DNA of 64,000 nt from an uncultured Lachnospiraceae bacterium (GTDB lineage Bacteria > Bacillota > Clostridia > Lachnospirales > Lachnospiraceae): contig CANQBX010000005.1 in NCBI GenBank assembly GCA_947589095.1, forward strand, positions 1-64,000, written 5' to 3'. Numbering within the stretch: position 1 is the stretch's first letter; every line of letters begins with the position of its first letter. Position numbers and translations under genes: made by a program. Of the stretch, positions 9,548 to 17,415 are shown piece by piece. Below the pieces are notes generated by a model, which had not been told where the DNA came from, ran no database searches, and worked only from the letters and a program-made list of their open reading frames with translations.

Positions 9548-11149
9548 TTGGAGGAAAATAAAATTCTTCCGTATATCGAGCCGATATTTCGCTTCTGCTG
9601 CAGGCGCGTATCCAACCGCTATGATGCCGAGGATCTCGCAGGTGAAATCATTTGCCATATTCTTGACGGAATGAACAAATACCAGATCGAATCATTTGAC
9701 GCCTGGGTCTGGCGGGTCGCTCATAACCGGTATGCGCGATTTATCGATCATCGGAATAAAAATCAGATCGTTCTGTCAGGTGATGTGGAACTTTTCGACA
9801 TCGCGGACTATGCTTGTGTGGATGAGGACGACGCTCAGGAACAGTATGAAACAGTGTTTCGCTGTCTGCATACGTTAGCTTCCGAGTATAAAAATATTTT
9901 TGTAGACCATTATGTCGGTGAATTGTCGGTTCGAAGTCTTGCAGAAAAGTATTCTCTTCCGGAAACCACCATTAAATGGCGCCTGAATGAGGGACGCCAG
10001 AGAATCAGAGATCGGATCGGAGAAGACAAAATGAATAAGGTATATCAGAGAATTAACTGGAACACCAAATCCAGCAACGGCAATATGAACACCGACGCGT
10101 ATCTTCACACACAGATTGCCCGGGCGATCTGCCTCGCGGCTTACGAAAAGCCTTTGACGGTAGAGGAGATCAGCATTTGCACAGGGATTCCCACGATGTA
10201 TATTGAGGATGAACTTCCCCGTCTTGAATATGGCGACGCGGTCTGCAGGGTCGGCAATAAATATGTGACCGGTTTCATTATCTTCCGTATGAAAGACAAG
10301 AAACAGACCGGGAAGGTCTCCGTATCGACAGTCAATCTGCTCGCGGATCAGTTTGAACGTCTTTTTTCAGAGGTGTCCGATAAGGTCCGCGCGATGGATT
10401 TTTATGGCAGTCATTTCGGGATGGACAGACTTGGCTATATGATTGTTCCGTATATGCTCAGGCGCAGGATCAGCCGTGTAAAAAATAACCGTCTGAAGAT
10501 CGAAGATGGTCCGTTTCCGCCGAGAAAAGATGGCGGCTTCGGTTGGTTTATCGTGGAAGAAACGGCGGACGCATCTGAAACCTGCGCCGAATATGATTCC
10601 GGATGCAACGTCGCGGGCGACGACAGCGGAAGCGAGTACAAAATTCTGTCGCATATCTATTACTATTGGATCAATAAGTATTTTGATCCTGATATTTACC
10701 ACAACAAAGGGACTCGCTGGATGTGCGCGAACGGTATTCCTCAGAACAGTGTAAACGGTGTGGTATCCAAAGAGGCTCTTTCCGAAGAGGACGCCGCGCA
10801 CCTGATCGAAAAGAATCTGCTGATAAAGTCCGGGGATAGCTACAGGCTTAATTTTCCGTACTTTACCGCGGAGCAGTTCAAAGCGTTCGTTTCATTATTT
10901 GAAATGGATGATGAAACGGCCGACGATCTCCTTGCGGAGTGGATCGCTGCTGTGCGCAGCAATTTTGAGAGCTTCGTGCCCGTGCACCTTCACAGCCAGA
11001 TCAATCAATGGGTAAGCTGCTATTCGAATCAGCTTGCCGGTCATGTTGCAGCGGAACTGATCGGCCGCGGCGTGCTGCGGAAGCCGGATGCCGACCGGCC
11101 TTTGACTGACGGCGTGTTTGGCATCGCCGGAGAATATATTGCTTCGTAA
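9548..11149 (+). CDS. Sigma-70/ECF-like factor with long C-terminal extension
   Basis: The N-terminal 165 residues look like an ECF-type sigma factor: a region 2-like helix bundle (YDAEDLAGEI, then FDAWVWRVAHNRYARFIDH) and a region 4-like helix-turn-helix (LSVRSLAEKYSLPETTIKWRL). It would direct RNA polymerase to particular promoters. The following 360 residues are not part of a normal sigma factor; they begin with a possible winged helix (PLTVEEISICTGIP) and are otherwise unrecognised. The TTG at 9548 is preferred as start because AAGGAGG lies 9 bases before it; an in-frame ATG at 9509 has no such site. No anti-sigma gene is adjacent. It sits inside the duplicated region between the broken kinase and the gltD scrap. 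Confidence 0.7.
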   Translation: MEENKILPYIEPIFRFCCRRVSNRYDAEDLAGEIICHILDGMNKYQIESFDAWVWRVAHNRYARFIDHRNKNQIVLSGDVELFDIADYACVDEDDAQEQYETVFRCLHTLASEYKNIFVDHYVGELSVRSLAEKYSLPETTIKWRLNEGRQRIRDRIGEDKMNKVYQRINWNTKSSNGNMNTDAYLHTQIARAICLAAYEKPLTVEEISICTGIPTMYIEDELPRLEYGDAVCRVGNKYVTGFIIFRMKDKKQTGKVSVSTVNLLADQFERLFSEVSDKVRAMDFYGSHFGMDRLGYMIVPYMLRRRISRVKNNRLKIEDGPFPPRKDGGFGWFIVEETADASETCAEYDSGCNVAGDDSGSEYKILSHIYYYWINKYFDPDIYHNKGTRWMCANGIPQNSVNGVVSKEALSEEDAAHLIEKNLLIKSGDSYRLNFPYFTAEQFKAFVSLFEMDDETADDLLAEWIAAVRSNFESFVPVHLHSQINQWVSCYSNQLAGHVAAELIGRGVLRKPDADRPLTDGVFGIAGEYIAS

Positions 11150-11202
11150 CCTGATTCATCCTTTCGCAACCATTGGCTGCAGGAAGTTCCAGTTTCAGCT
11201 GG

Positions 11203-11259
11203 TAGACTGCAACCGGGGTTTCTGCTATACTTGAGTGCATTAGAAGTTCCCTAGGGAAC
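11203..11259 (+). promoter_or_regulatory. Promoter with perfect 14-bp palindrome, gene lost
   Basis: TAGACT (11203-11208) and an extended -10 TGcTATACT (to 11231) with a 17-base spacer, then the perfect palindrome GTTCCCTAGGGAAC at 11246-11259 and a ribosome binding site (GGGAGAAG) before ATG 11275. That ATG is followed by only two codons and a stop at the junction with the gltD scrap, so the regulated gene has been replaced. Confidence 0.5.
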
Positions 11260-11280
11260 GGAAGGGAGAAGCATATGAAG

Positions 11281-11401
11281 CCCTGACACCGCAGAAGGAC
11301 GAGAAGACGGGCCGTACGATGATGGTCCCGGTAGAGGGAAGCGAGCGGGAGGTGTCCGCGGCGCTGATGGGGTATACGAATCTGATGTGATGGATAGTTT
11401 T
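11281..11401 (+). pseudogene. gltD: gltD 3' remnant with internal deletion
   Basis: Bases 11281-11361 match gltD 6000-6080 and 11362-11401 match 6300 onward, through the stop codon and about ten bases beyond it. Only a few substitutions separate the copies. The missing 219 bases lie between two CGCGG pentamers (6076-6080 and 6295-6299), indicating a microhomology deletion. It is noncoding debris. Confidence 0.9.
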
Positions 11402-11406
11402 CCATG

Positions 11407-11435
11407 CGAGCAGGACGCCAGTGACGTCCTGCTCG
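11407..11435 (+). terminator. Hairpin with CCAGTGA loop (dispersed palindrome, copy 1)
   Basis: Perfect 11-bp stem (CGAGCAGGACG / CGTCCTGCTCG) with the loop CCAGTGA, followed by TAATTTT. It could terminate transcription. The same loop and flanks occur at 23988-24062 and 55452-55489. Confidence 0.7.
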
Positions 11436-11467
11436 TAATTTTGAGCAGTGAATCATTCAAAATCCAA

Positions 11468-11496
11468 TTGACAAAAATCTGTCTCATATATATAAT
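11468..11496 (+). promoter_or_regulatory. Consensus sigma-A promoter for tcdA operon
   Basis: Exact TTGACA (11468-11473), 17-base spacer and exact TATAAT (11491-11496). The start of tcdA is 84 bases downstream. A small stem (GCGGGTG / CATCCGC) lies in the leader but was not recognised as a known regulatory RNA. Confidence 0.85.
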
Positions 11497-11579
11497 AAAG
11501 CCTATTAGTCTGGTAGGAAATGAAAATGACATGCGGGTGTATACCATCCGCTGTTTTCGCTGTAAAAGGAGATGCACAG

Positions 11580-12350
11580 ATGCTGACGCAGTTTTCAAGA
11601 ACAGAATTATTGCTTGGAAAAGAAGCGATGGAGAAATTAGCCGGTTCCAGAGTCGCAGTTTTTGGAATCGGAGGGGTAGGAGGATATGTCTGTGAAGCTC
11701 TTGTGCGAAGCGGCATCGGGGCGTTTGATCTGATCGATGATGATAAGGTCTGCCTGACCAATCTGAACCGGCAGATCATTGCGACACGAAAAACCGTAGG
11801 AAAATATAAGGCGGACGTGATGAGAGACCGGATACTTGAAATCAATCCGGATGCGCAGGTCATCGTACATAAGTGTTTCTTCCTGCCCGAAAACGCGGAT
11901 GAATTTCCTTTTCAGGAGTATGATTATATTGTCGATGCGGTGGACACGGTTACTGCCAAAATTGAACTTGTCATGAAGGCCCAGGAGAAAAATGTGCCTG
12001 TTATCAGCTGCATGGGGGCCGGAAATAAACTGGACGGCAGCCAGTTTAAGGTTTCTGACATCTATAAGACAAAAATGTGTCCGTTGGCAAAGGTCATGCG
12101 GAGGGAATTGAAAAAACGAGGCGTAAGGAAGCTAAAGGTGGTATATTCCGAAGAAAAACCGATAAGACCGCTTGCTGATATGTCGATCAGCTGCAGGACA
12201 AACTGTATTTGTCCGCCCGGAGCAAAACATAAGTGCACGGAACGAAGGGACATTCCGGGCAGCGTGGCGTTTGTGCCGTCTGTGGCAGGACTGATCATTG
12301 CGGGCGAAGTCGTAAAAGATTTGTGCAGAGAAGAAATGAGGCGGGATTGA
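11580..12350 (+). CDS. tcdA: tRNA threonylcarbamoyladenosine dehydratase (TcdA/CsdL)
   Basis: ThiF/E1-like enzyme that dehydrates t6A37 of tRNA to the cyclic form ct6A in an ATP-dependent reaction in the cytosol. Visible features are the nucleotide-binding GIGGVGGYVCEALVRSG near residue 30, DLIDDDKVCLTNLNRQ near 55 and the late segment with CICPPGAKHKC, typical of the family. Length is 256 residues from the chosen start at 11580, which has AAAGGAGA upstream; the frame extends further to 11520 without a site. The rhodanese-TtcA fusion begins two bases after the stop, so both are one operon driven by the promoter at 11468. Assignment to TcdA rather than another E1-like enzyme is fairly secure. 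Confidence 0.88.
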   Translation: MLTQFSRTELLLGKEAMEKLAGSRVAVFGIGGVGGYVCEALVRSGIGAFDLIDDDKVCLTNLNRQIIATRKTVGKYKADVMRDRILEINPDAQVIVHKCFFLPENADEFPFQEYDYIVDAVDTVTAKIELVMKAQEKNVPVISCMGAGNKLDGSQFKVSDIYKTKMCPLAKVMRRELKKRGVRKLKVVYSEEKPIRPLADMSISCRTNCICPPGAKHKCTERRDIPGSVAFVPSVAGLIIAGEVVKDLCREEMRRD

Positions 12351-12351
12351 T

Positions 12352-13482
12352 ATGGGTATTTCGGTGGAAGAATTGAAAAAGATGGACGAAAGTACCTACC
12401 AGATAATAGATATCCGCAGCCAGACAGAGATTGATCACGGAGCGATAGCGGGGGCTGTCGCGATAAAGCCAGAGGAGATCGAACGCAGCGAGAAAACAGA
12501 TGCTTCAAAAAAGCTGATCATCTGCTGCAGCAGAGGCATAGTCAGTAATGAGGTGGCGGAAAACTTAAGGGAAAAGGGACTGGATGCGGAAAGCCTTGAC
12601 GGCGGATATATTGCGTGGCTTATGGACAGGATGCGTGAACCGCAGAAGCAGGATATGGCAAAGGATGCGGAGCAGAGCCTGCGTAAAAAATTCAAAAAAA
12701 CGATCTGGTCTAAGTTTACAAAAGCGATTACGGCCTATGAACTGGTAAAGCCGGGAGATGCGATAGCGGTATGCATTTCCGGCGGAAAAGATTCCATGCT
12801 AATGGCGAAATGCTTTCAGGAACTGAAGCTGCATAATAAATTTGACTTTGAGGTAAAGTTCCTCGTGATGGATCCCGGGTACAGCTCGGCAAACCGCAGG
12901 TTAATCGAAGAGAATGCACGGAATCTGAATATACCGATTACTATTTTCGAATCGGATATTTTTGACTCGGTCTATCATGTGGAAAAATCCCCATGCTATT
13001 TGTGTGCCAGAATGAGGCGGGGGCATCTGTATCATTTTGCGAAGGAGCTGGGATGCAATAAGATTGCGCTGGGACATCACTATGATGATGTGATCGAAAC
13101 CATTCTCATGGGTATGCTTTACGGCGCGCAGATACAGACCATGATGCCGAAGCTGCACAGTACCAATTTTGAGGGCATGGAACTGATACGTCCTTTGTAC
13201 CTGGTCAGGGAAGAAGATATCAAGGCGTGGCGAGATTACAACGGACTCCATTTTTTACAGTGCGCCTGCAAGTTTACCGATACCTGCAGCACCTGCAATA
13301 ATGAGGAAAACCGTTCCAAGAGGGTGGAGATAAAAGAACTGATCCGAACGTTAAAGCAGAGCAATCCATTTGTAGAAGGCAACATATTTAAGAGCGTGGA
13401 AAATGTGAATCTGGACACGGTGGTTGCCTATAAGCAAAATGGAGAGAGGCATACCTTTTTGGAAGGATATGATAAAGAATGA
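12352..13482 (+). CDS. Rhodanese domain fused to TtcA-like tRNA thiolation ATP pyrophosphatase
   Basis: Residues 1-90 form a rhodanese-like domain with a candidate sulfur-carrying Cys in LIICCSRG. Residues about 110-340 form a PP-loop ATPase of the TtcA/TilS superfamily: SGGKDSMLM binds ATP, the CYLCARMRRG and CSTCNNEENR segments supply Cys residues as in TtcA proteins that hold an Fe-S cluster, and LGHHYDDVIETILM is a family signature. The expected role is ATP- and sulfur-dependent thiolation of a tRNA base such as C32. Having the sulfur-transfer domain on the same chain would deliver persulfide directly. Cotranscribed with tcdA, giving a two-gene tRNA-modification unit. Target base is not provable here. 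Confidence 0.82.
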   Translation: MGISVEELKKMDESTYQIIDIRSQTEIDHGAIAGAVAIKPEEIERSEKTDASKKLIICCSRGIVSNEVAENLREKGLDAESLDGGYIAWLMDRMREPQKQDMAKDAEQSLRKKFKKTIWSKFTKAITAYELVKPGDAIAVCISGGKDSMLMAKCFQELKLHNKFDFEVKFLVMDPGYSSANRRLIEENARNLNIPITIFESDIFDSVYHVEKSPCYLCARMRRGHLYHFAKELGCNKIALGHHYDDVIETILMGMLYGAQIQTMMPKLHSTNFEGMELIRPLYLVREEDIKAWRDYNGLHFLQCACKFTDTCSTCNNEENRSKRVEIKELIRTLKQSNPFVEGNIFKSVENVNLDTVVAYKQNGERHTFLEGYDKE

Positions 13483-13637
13483 GCGGAGGCTCTAATTCTG
13501 TGATAATCTCGTGGGTCGGGGAGTCTCCGTTGGGGCTCCCCTTCCTCGCCCGCGTGGAGATGGGCGTGGATCGGGAATGGTATCTGGTCGGACTGCTGGG
13601 CTGGAGGTGCGTATAGAGTCTCATTCAACATAGATAT
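13483..13637 (+). other. Intergenic stretch with coding-like debris
   Basis: Between the TtcA fusion and the promoter at 13638 is a GC-rich stretch. One frame reads without stops from about 13502 to a TAG at 13613 and ends in VGLLGWRCV, which looks like the tail of a lost gene, but no family was recognised. A GGGGAG / CTCCCC stem (13518-13541) lies inside it. Confidence 0.3.
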
Positions 13638-13666
13638 TTGCTATTTTTATGAGATGGCGCTATAAT
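13638..13666 (+). promoter_or_regulatory. Sigma-A promoter for the DUF3737 gene
   Basis: TTGCTA (13638-13643), 17-base spacer, exact TATAAT (13661-13666). The gene starts 133 bases further on. Bases 13667-13799 carry a ribosome binding site (AAGGAG) and nothing else recognised. Confidence 0.65.
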
Positions 13667-13799
13667 AGGACACCAGGAAGCTTATGGTTCATGTGGAGTG
13701 CCGTTTTTGGTCAGTCAGACTATCGGCCTGCTGCCACAGAGAAAATTACGAAATTGGCCTATGCCTTCAAAATAGAAATAGAGTAAGGAGAAATGTAAC

Positions 13800-14678
13800 A
13801 TGGAAATCAAAAAAGAAATCAGGCAAGGATATTTAACCGGAGAACGCGCATTGTTCGGCAGCGAATACTTACGTGTGATCGATACGATCTTCGACGACGG
13901 AGAATCCCCGCTCAAGGAAAGCCATGACATTGAACTGTCTGGAAGTATGTTCAAATGGAAGTACCCGCTCTGGTATTGTCAGAACATTACGGTGAAAAAC
14001 TGTACCTGGTTTGAGATGGGGCGCGCTGGCGTATGGTACACAAAGCACATCCGTGTAGAGGACAGCGCCATCGAGGCGCCGAAAAACTTCCGCCGGTGCG
14101 AGGATGTGACCCTGAAAAATGTATCCTTTCCCAACGCGGCGGAAACCCTGTGGAGCTGCGATGGTGTGATCCTGGATCAGGTTACCGCAAAGGGCGACTA
14201 TTTTGCCATGAACAGCAGCAGCATGAAGATCACCGGCCTTACATTATACGGGAATTACTCGTTCGACGGCGCCAGGAATGTAGAGATCCATAACTCGCAT
14301 CTGCTCTCCAAGGACGCTTTTTGGAACAGCGAAAATGTAACGGTGTATGATTCCTTTATTTCCGGCGAATATCTGGGCTGGAATGCCAAAAACCTTACGC
14401 TTATCAACTGCACCGTCGAAAGCCTGCAGGGGATGTGTTATATTGATAATCTCGTGATGAAAAACTGCAAGCTCCTGAACACAACCCTTGCCTTTGAGTA
14501 TTCCACCGTCAATGCGGACATCATCGGGAAAATCGACAGCGTGCTGAACCCGTCGGGAGGAACCATCCGTGCGGACTACATAGAAAACCTGACCATAGAG
14601 CGTGACAAGGTCGATCCGTCGAAGACCAATGTGATCTGCAGGCAGACCGAACCGATGCCTGTTCAGGTGAGTGTGTAA
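13800..14678 (+). CDS. DUF3737 family protein (right-handed beta-helix-like)
   Basis: A 292-residue protein recognised as DUF3737. It consists of repeating short strands of the type ENVTVYDSFISGEYLGWNAKNLTLINC, the pattern of a pentapeptide-like or parallel beta-helix fold, with no signal peptide or membrane segment. Function is unknown. It has a good ribosome binding site (AAGGAG) and lies 48 bases before a PatB-type aminotransferase; that neighbourhood is recalled from related genomes and suggests a shared but undefined role. Confidence 0.8.
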   Translation: MEIKKEIRQGYLTGERALFGSEYLRVIDTIFDDGESPLKESHDIELSGSMFKWKYPLWYCQNITVKNCTWFEMGRAGVWYTKHIRVEDSAIEAPKNFRRCEDVTLKNVSFPNAAETLWSCDGVILDQVTAKGDYFAMNSSSMKITGLTLYGNYSFDGARNVEIHNSHLLSKDAFWNSENVTVYDSFISGEYLGWNAKNLTLINCTVESLQGMCYIDNLVMKNCKLLNTTLAFEYSTVNADIIGKIDSVLNPSGGTIRADYIENLTIERDKVDPSKTNVICRQTEPMPVQVSV

Positions 14679-14726
14679 AAATACCGGTATGCAGAGATTC
14701 AGTAAACGGGGGGCAGGGAGGCAGAC

Positions 14727-15908
14727 ATGAAATACGATTTTGATTCGGTCACAGACCGGAGAAATTCAAATTCCTTAAAGTGGAACGTATCGGACGGCGA
14801 GCTGCCCATGTGGGTAGCAGATATGGATTTTCAGACTGCGCCGGAAATCCTGTCCGCGATCAAAGAGAGGGCGGAACACGGCGTGTTCGGTTATTCCGTT
14901 GTCCCCGAATCGTGGTATGCGGCGTACAGAGACTGGTGGCAGAACCGGCATCATTTTGTTATCGAGCACGACTGGCTGATTTTTTGTACAGGCGTGGTTC
15001 CCGCTATTTCAAGCGTTGTCCGGAAGCTGACGACGCCCGCCGAAAAGGTTCTGATACAGACGCCCGTCTATAATATTTTTTTCAATTCGATACTGAACAA
15101 CGGGCGGCAGGTGCTGGAAAGCGAACTAATCTACAAAGATGGCGGATATAAAATTGATTTTGAGGATTTGGAACGGAAGCTGGCCGATCCGCAGACAGCG
15201 CTTATGATCCTGTGCAATCCGCATAACCCCGTCGGTAAAATATGGGACAGAGAAACGCTTGCAAAAATTGGGTCGCTCTGCAGAAAACACCATGTCGTGG
15301 TGCTTTCCGATGAAATACACTGCGATCTGACCGCGCCCGGAACCGAGTATATTCCCTTTGCGAGCGTTTCCGATGAATGCCGGGAGAACAGCATCACCTG
15401 CATCGCGCCGACCAAGGAGTTTAATATGGCAGGATTACAGACGGCTGCGGTGGCGGTGCCGAACCCGGTACTTCGCCATAAGGTCTGGCGCGGACTGAAC
15501 ACCGACGAGGTGGCCGAGCCGAACTCCTTTGCGGTCGAGGCCGCCGTCGCCGCCTTCACAAAAGGCGCGCCCTGGCTTGATGAACTCCGCGCGTATCTGT
15601 TTCAGAATAAAGAAATCGCGGCGGACTACATTCAAAAAAAGAATCCGAAGCTGCATATCGTTCCCTCGCAGGCGACGTATCTGATCTGGATCGACTGCAG
15701 CAGGATCGAAGGTTCAGCCGATGAACTTGTACGATTTATTCGGGATACGACAGGACTGATCGTTTCGAGCGGATCGCAGTACGGCCGCTGTGGGGAGCAG
15801 TTTATCCGCATGAATGCAGCCTGTCCGCGCACGGTGCTGGAGGATGGGCTTTCAAGGCTGGTTGCGGGAATTCAGAAATACGAAGAAGTTGTTCTGAACC
15901 GCCGCTGA
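14727..15908 (+). CDS. PatB/MalY-type PLP-dependent cystathionine beta-lyase / aminotransferase
   Basis: A 393-residue fold-type I PLP enzyme. The N-terminal KYDFDSVTDRRNSNSLKWN and LPMWVADMDF segments are hallmarks of the MalY/PatB group, which cleaves the C-S bond of cystathionine or cysteine conjugates. The PLP-binding Lys is in CIAPTKEFNMAG, about 230 residues in, and the Asp of LSDEIHCDL would contact the pyridine nitrogen. GGGGGCAGGGAGG upstream supports the start. It probably forms an operon with the DUF3737 gene. Physiological substrate cannot be read from the sequence. Confidence 0.88.
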   Translation: MKYDFDSVTDRRNSNSLKWNVSDGELPMWVADMDFQTAPEILSAIKERAEHGVFGYSVVPESWYAAYRDWWQNRHHFVIEHDWLIFCTGVVPAISSVVRKLTTPAEKVLIQTPVYNIFFNSILNNGRQVLESELIYKDGGYKIDFEDLERKLADPQTALMILCNPHNPVGKIWDRETLAKIGSLCRKHHVVVLSDEIHCDLTAPGTEYIPFASVSDECRENSITCIAPTKEFNMAGLQTAAVAVPNPVLRHKVWRGLNTDEVAEPNSFAVEAAVAAFTKGAPWLDELRAYLFQNKEIAADYIQKKNPKLHIVPSQATYLIWIDCSRIEGSADELVRFIRDTTGLIVSSGSQYGRCGEQFIRMNAACPRTVLEDGLSRLVAGIQKYEEVVLNRR

Positions 15909-15966
15909 GAAAGGACTGGCGGAAATAAGAGAACATCATGTCCATATTACGAAGGGAAGGATATTC

Positions 15967-16683
15967 ATGAACGCAAATTCATGCAAAAAACCGCTAATCG
16001 GGCTGATTCCTCTGGTGGATATCGGAAGAGAGAGCCTGTGGATGCTTCCCGGCTATATGGATGGCGTCCGCCTGGCCGGCGGCATACCGGTCATGCTTTC
16101 ACTGACGGACGACGACCAGGAAATCGGGCAGATCGTGGAGCAGATGGACGGTTTCCTGTTCACCGGCGGCCATGACGTGTCGCCGGAGGTATACGGCGAA
16201 GAGACGTTTCCGGTTTGCGGGGAACTATGCCCGCAGCGGGACCGGATGGAGGAGAAGCTGCTGAAGAAGGTGCTTTCCGCAGATAAGCCGGCGCTTGGGA
16301 TCTGCCGCGGGATTCAGCTGATCAACGCGGCGATGGGCGGAACGCTGTATCAGGATATCCCGACGCAGCATCCATCCGGTATCGAACATCACCAGACGCC
16401 GCCCTATGACAAGATCGCGCATGAGGTGCAGATCGAAAGAGGCACACCGCTGCATGCGCTGCTTGGCATGGACAGGCTGGGCGTCAACAGTTATCATCAT
16501 CAGGGAATAAAACGGCTGGCTCCCGGTTTGAGAGTAATGGCGAAGGCGGATGACGGTATGATTGAGGGCATTTACTGCCCGGAAAAACGCTTCCTTTGGG
16601 CTGTGCAGTGGCATCCGGAGTTTTCCTACCGGACGGATGAGAACAGCAGGAAGATATTTGGAGCGTTTGTGAAAAGTAGTTAA
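15967..16683 (+). CDS. Gamma-glutamyl-gamma-aminobutyrate hydrolase-like peptidase C26 (copy 2)
   Basis: Paralogue of the gene at 8376 with the same family assignment and catalytic residues (C113 in GICRGIQL, H216 and E218 in WHPEF). The two differ mainly at the extreme N-terminus and at scattered positions, and the nucleotide sequences are very close. It is preceded by AGGGAAGG and follows the PatB-type gene by 58 bases. Sequence downstream of the stop differs completely from copy 1 and turns AT-rich, consistent with later insertion between this gene and the kinase at 18434. Confidence 0.85.
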   Translation: MNANSCKKPLIGLIPLVDIGRESLWMLPGYMDGVRLAGGIPVMLSLTDDDQEIGQIVEQMDGFLFTGGHDVSPEVYGEETFPVCGELCPQRDRMEEKLLKKVLSADKPALGICRGIQLINAAMGGTLYQDIPTQHPSGIEHHQTPPYDKIAHEVQIERGTPLHALLGMDRLGVNSYHHQGIKRLAPGLRVMAKADDGMIEGIYCPEKRFLWAVQWHPEFSYRTDENSRKIFGAFVKSS

Positions 16684-16748
16684 TTTGACATTCCTGTGTC
16701 AATACAGTATAATAAAAACAATTAGAGCAATAATGGGGGGAGCTCTGG

Positions 16749-17075
16749 ATGATTAGAATCTATCTGGATATGTGTTGCTATAATAGGCCATATGATGATC
16801 AATCGCAGATGAGAATAGCGATGGAAGCACAGGCTAAAATATATATCCAGGATATGATCAAAGAAAAAAGCTGGAGTTAATCACGTCTTATATGCTTAGG
16901 TATGAATGTGGGAGCAATCCGTTTCCTATGCGGAGGGATACAATTTTAGATTTTATTGACAAAAATGCATTTGGATATATAGGAGATGAAAGAAAAGCGG
17001 TTATTAAAATATCAATCAAAAGAAATTAAAATGGTTACACCAATTGAGTTTGTAGTAGAGATAGAGGAGGGCTAA
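16749..17075 (+). pseudogene. PIN-domain toxin gene, frameshifted and internally deleted
   Basis: The frame begins MIRIYLDMCCYNRPYDDQ, a PIN-domain start with an acidic residue at position 6, and stops after 43 codons at 16878. A one-base shift in an A-run would restore the family-like ITSYMLRYECGSNPFPMRRDT segment. After about 16985 the middle of the domain is missing, and the C-terminal KRLLKYQSKEIKMVTPIEFV resumes up to a stop at 17073. The nuclease is therefore inactive. The small gene at 17077 starts two bases after the stop, the arrangement of a toxin-antitoxin pair. Confidence 0.75.
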
Positions 17076-17076
17076 G

Positions 17077-17304
17077 ATGACGGCAAGCACAGTAGAGATT
17101 ATGAGTAAGGGAATGAAATGTTTGACGGATCATTTGGGAGTTGTTGAAGCAGAACAATTTATATCAGTCATCATAAGGGAGCGATTTGATTATACGCAAT
17201 GGCAAAGAGAATATTTTGATTCTAAAAAACCTGAGGAAATCAGTCGGGAGGCTGCTGAGTATGAAAGATCTCACCCTTATATGGGAGAAGCGGTGAGGTT
17301 ATAA
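17077..17304 (+). CDS. Small protein partnered with a decayed PIN toxin; candidate antitoxin
   Basis: A 75-residue acidic protein (MTASTVEIMSKGMKC at the start) with no signal peptide and no recognised DNA-binding motif. It has a strong ribosome binding site (GAGGAGGG) and lies two bases after the remains of a PIN-domain gene, so by position it is the partner of that toxin. Small proteins of this type next to PIN genes are recalled from related anaerobes, but the function was not established from sequence. If the toxin is dead it would be an orphan. A terminator follows at 17323. Confidence 0.5.
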   Translation: MTASTVEIMSKGMKCLTDHLGVVEAEQFISVIIRERFDYTQWQREYFDSKKPEEISREAAEYERSHPYMGEAVRL

Positions 17305-17322
17305 ACCCGATGACATGCATTT

Positions 17323-17366
17323 AACGTTGGTATTTTTGATAAAATGCAAAAATGCCAACGTTTTTT
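17323..17366 (+). terminator. Rho-independent terminator
   Basis: A 16-bp stem (17323-17338 with 17347-17362, one G-U pair), an eight-base loop and a run of T. The ATG at 17344 lies in the loop, which argues against it as the start of the next gene. Confidence 0.85.
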
Positions 17367-17415
17367 GAAAATGACTTGCGGAAAACCTGAAATAACAGTT
17401 ACAGGGAAGAGTGCG

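Noticed and set aside
6300..11401. Repeated gltD end read as the att sites of an integrated element
   Set aside because: The second copy includes upstream gltD sequence with an internal deletion and no integrase gene lies between; the peptidase and kinase are duplicated as well, so a tandem duplication explains more.
17344..17415. N-terminal extension of the beta-lactamase-like protein from ATG 17344
   Set aside because: This ATG is in the loop of a terminator, has no ribosome binding site, and would place about 24 residues before a good lipoprotein leader.
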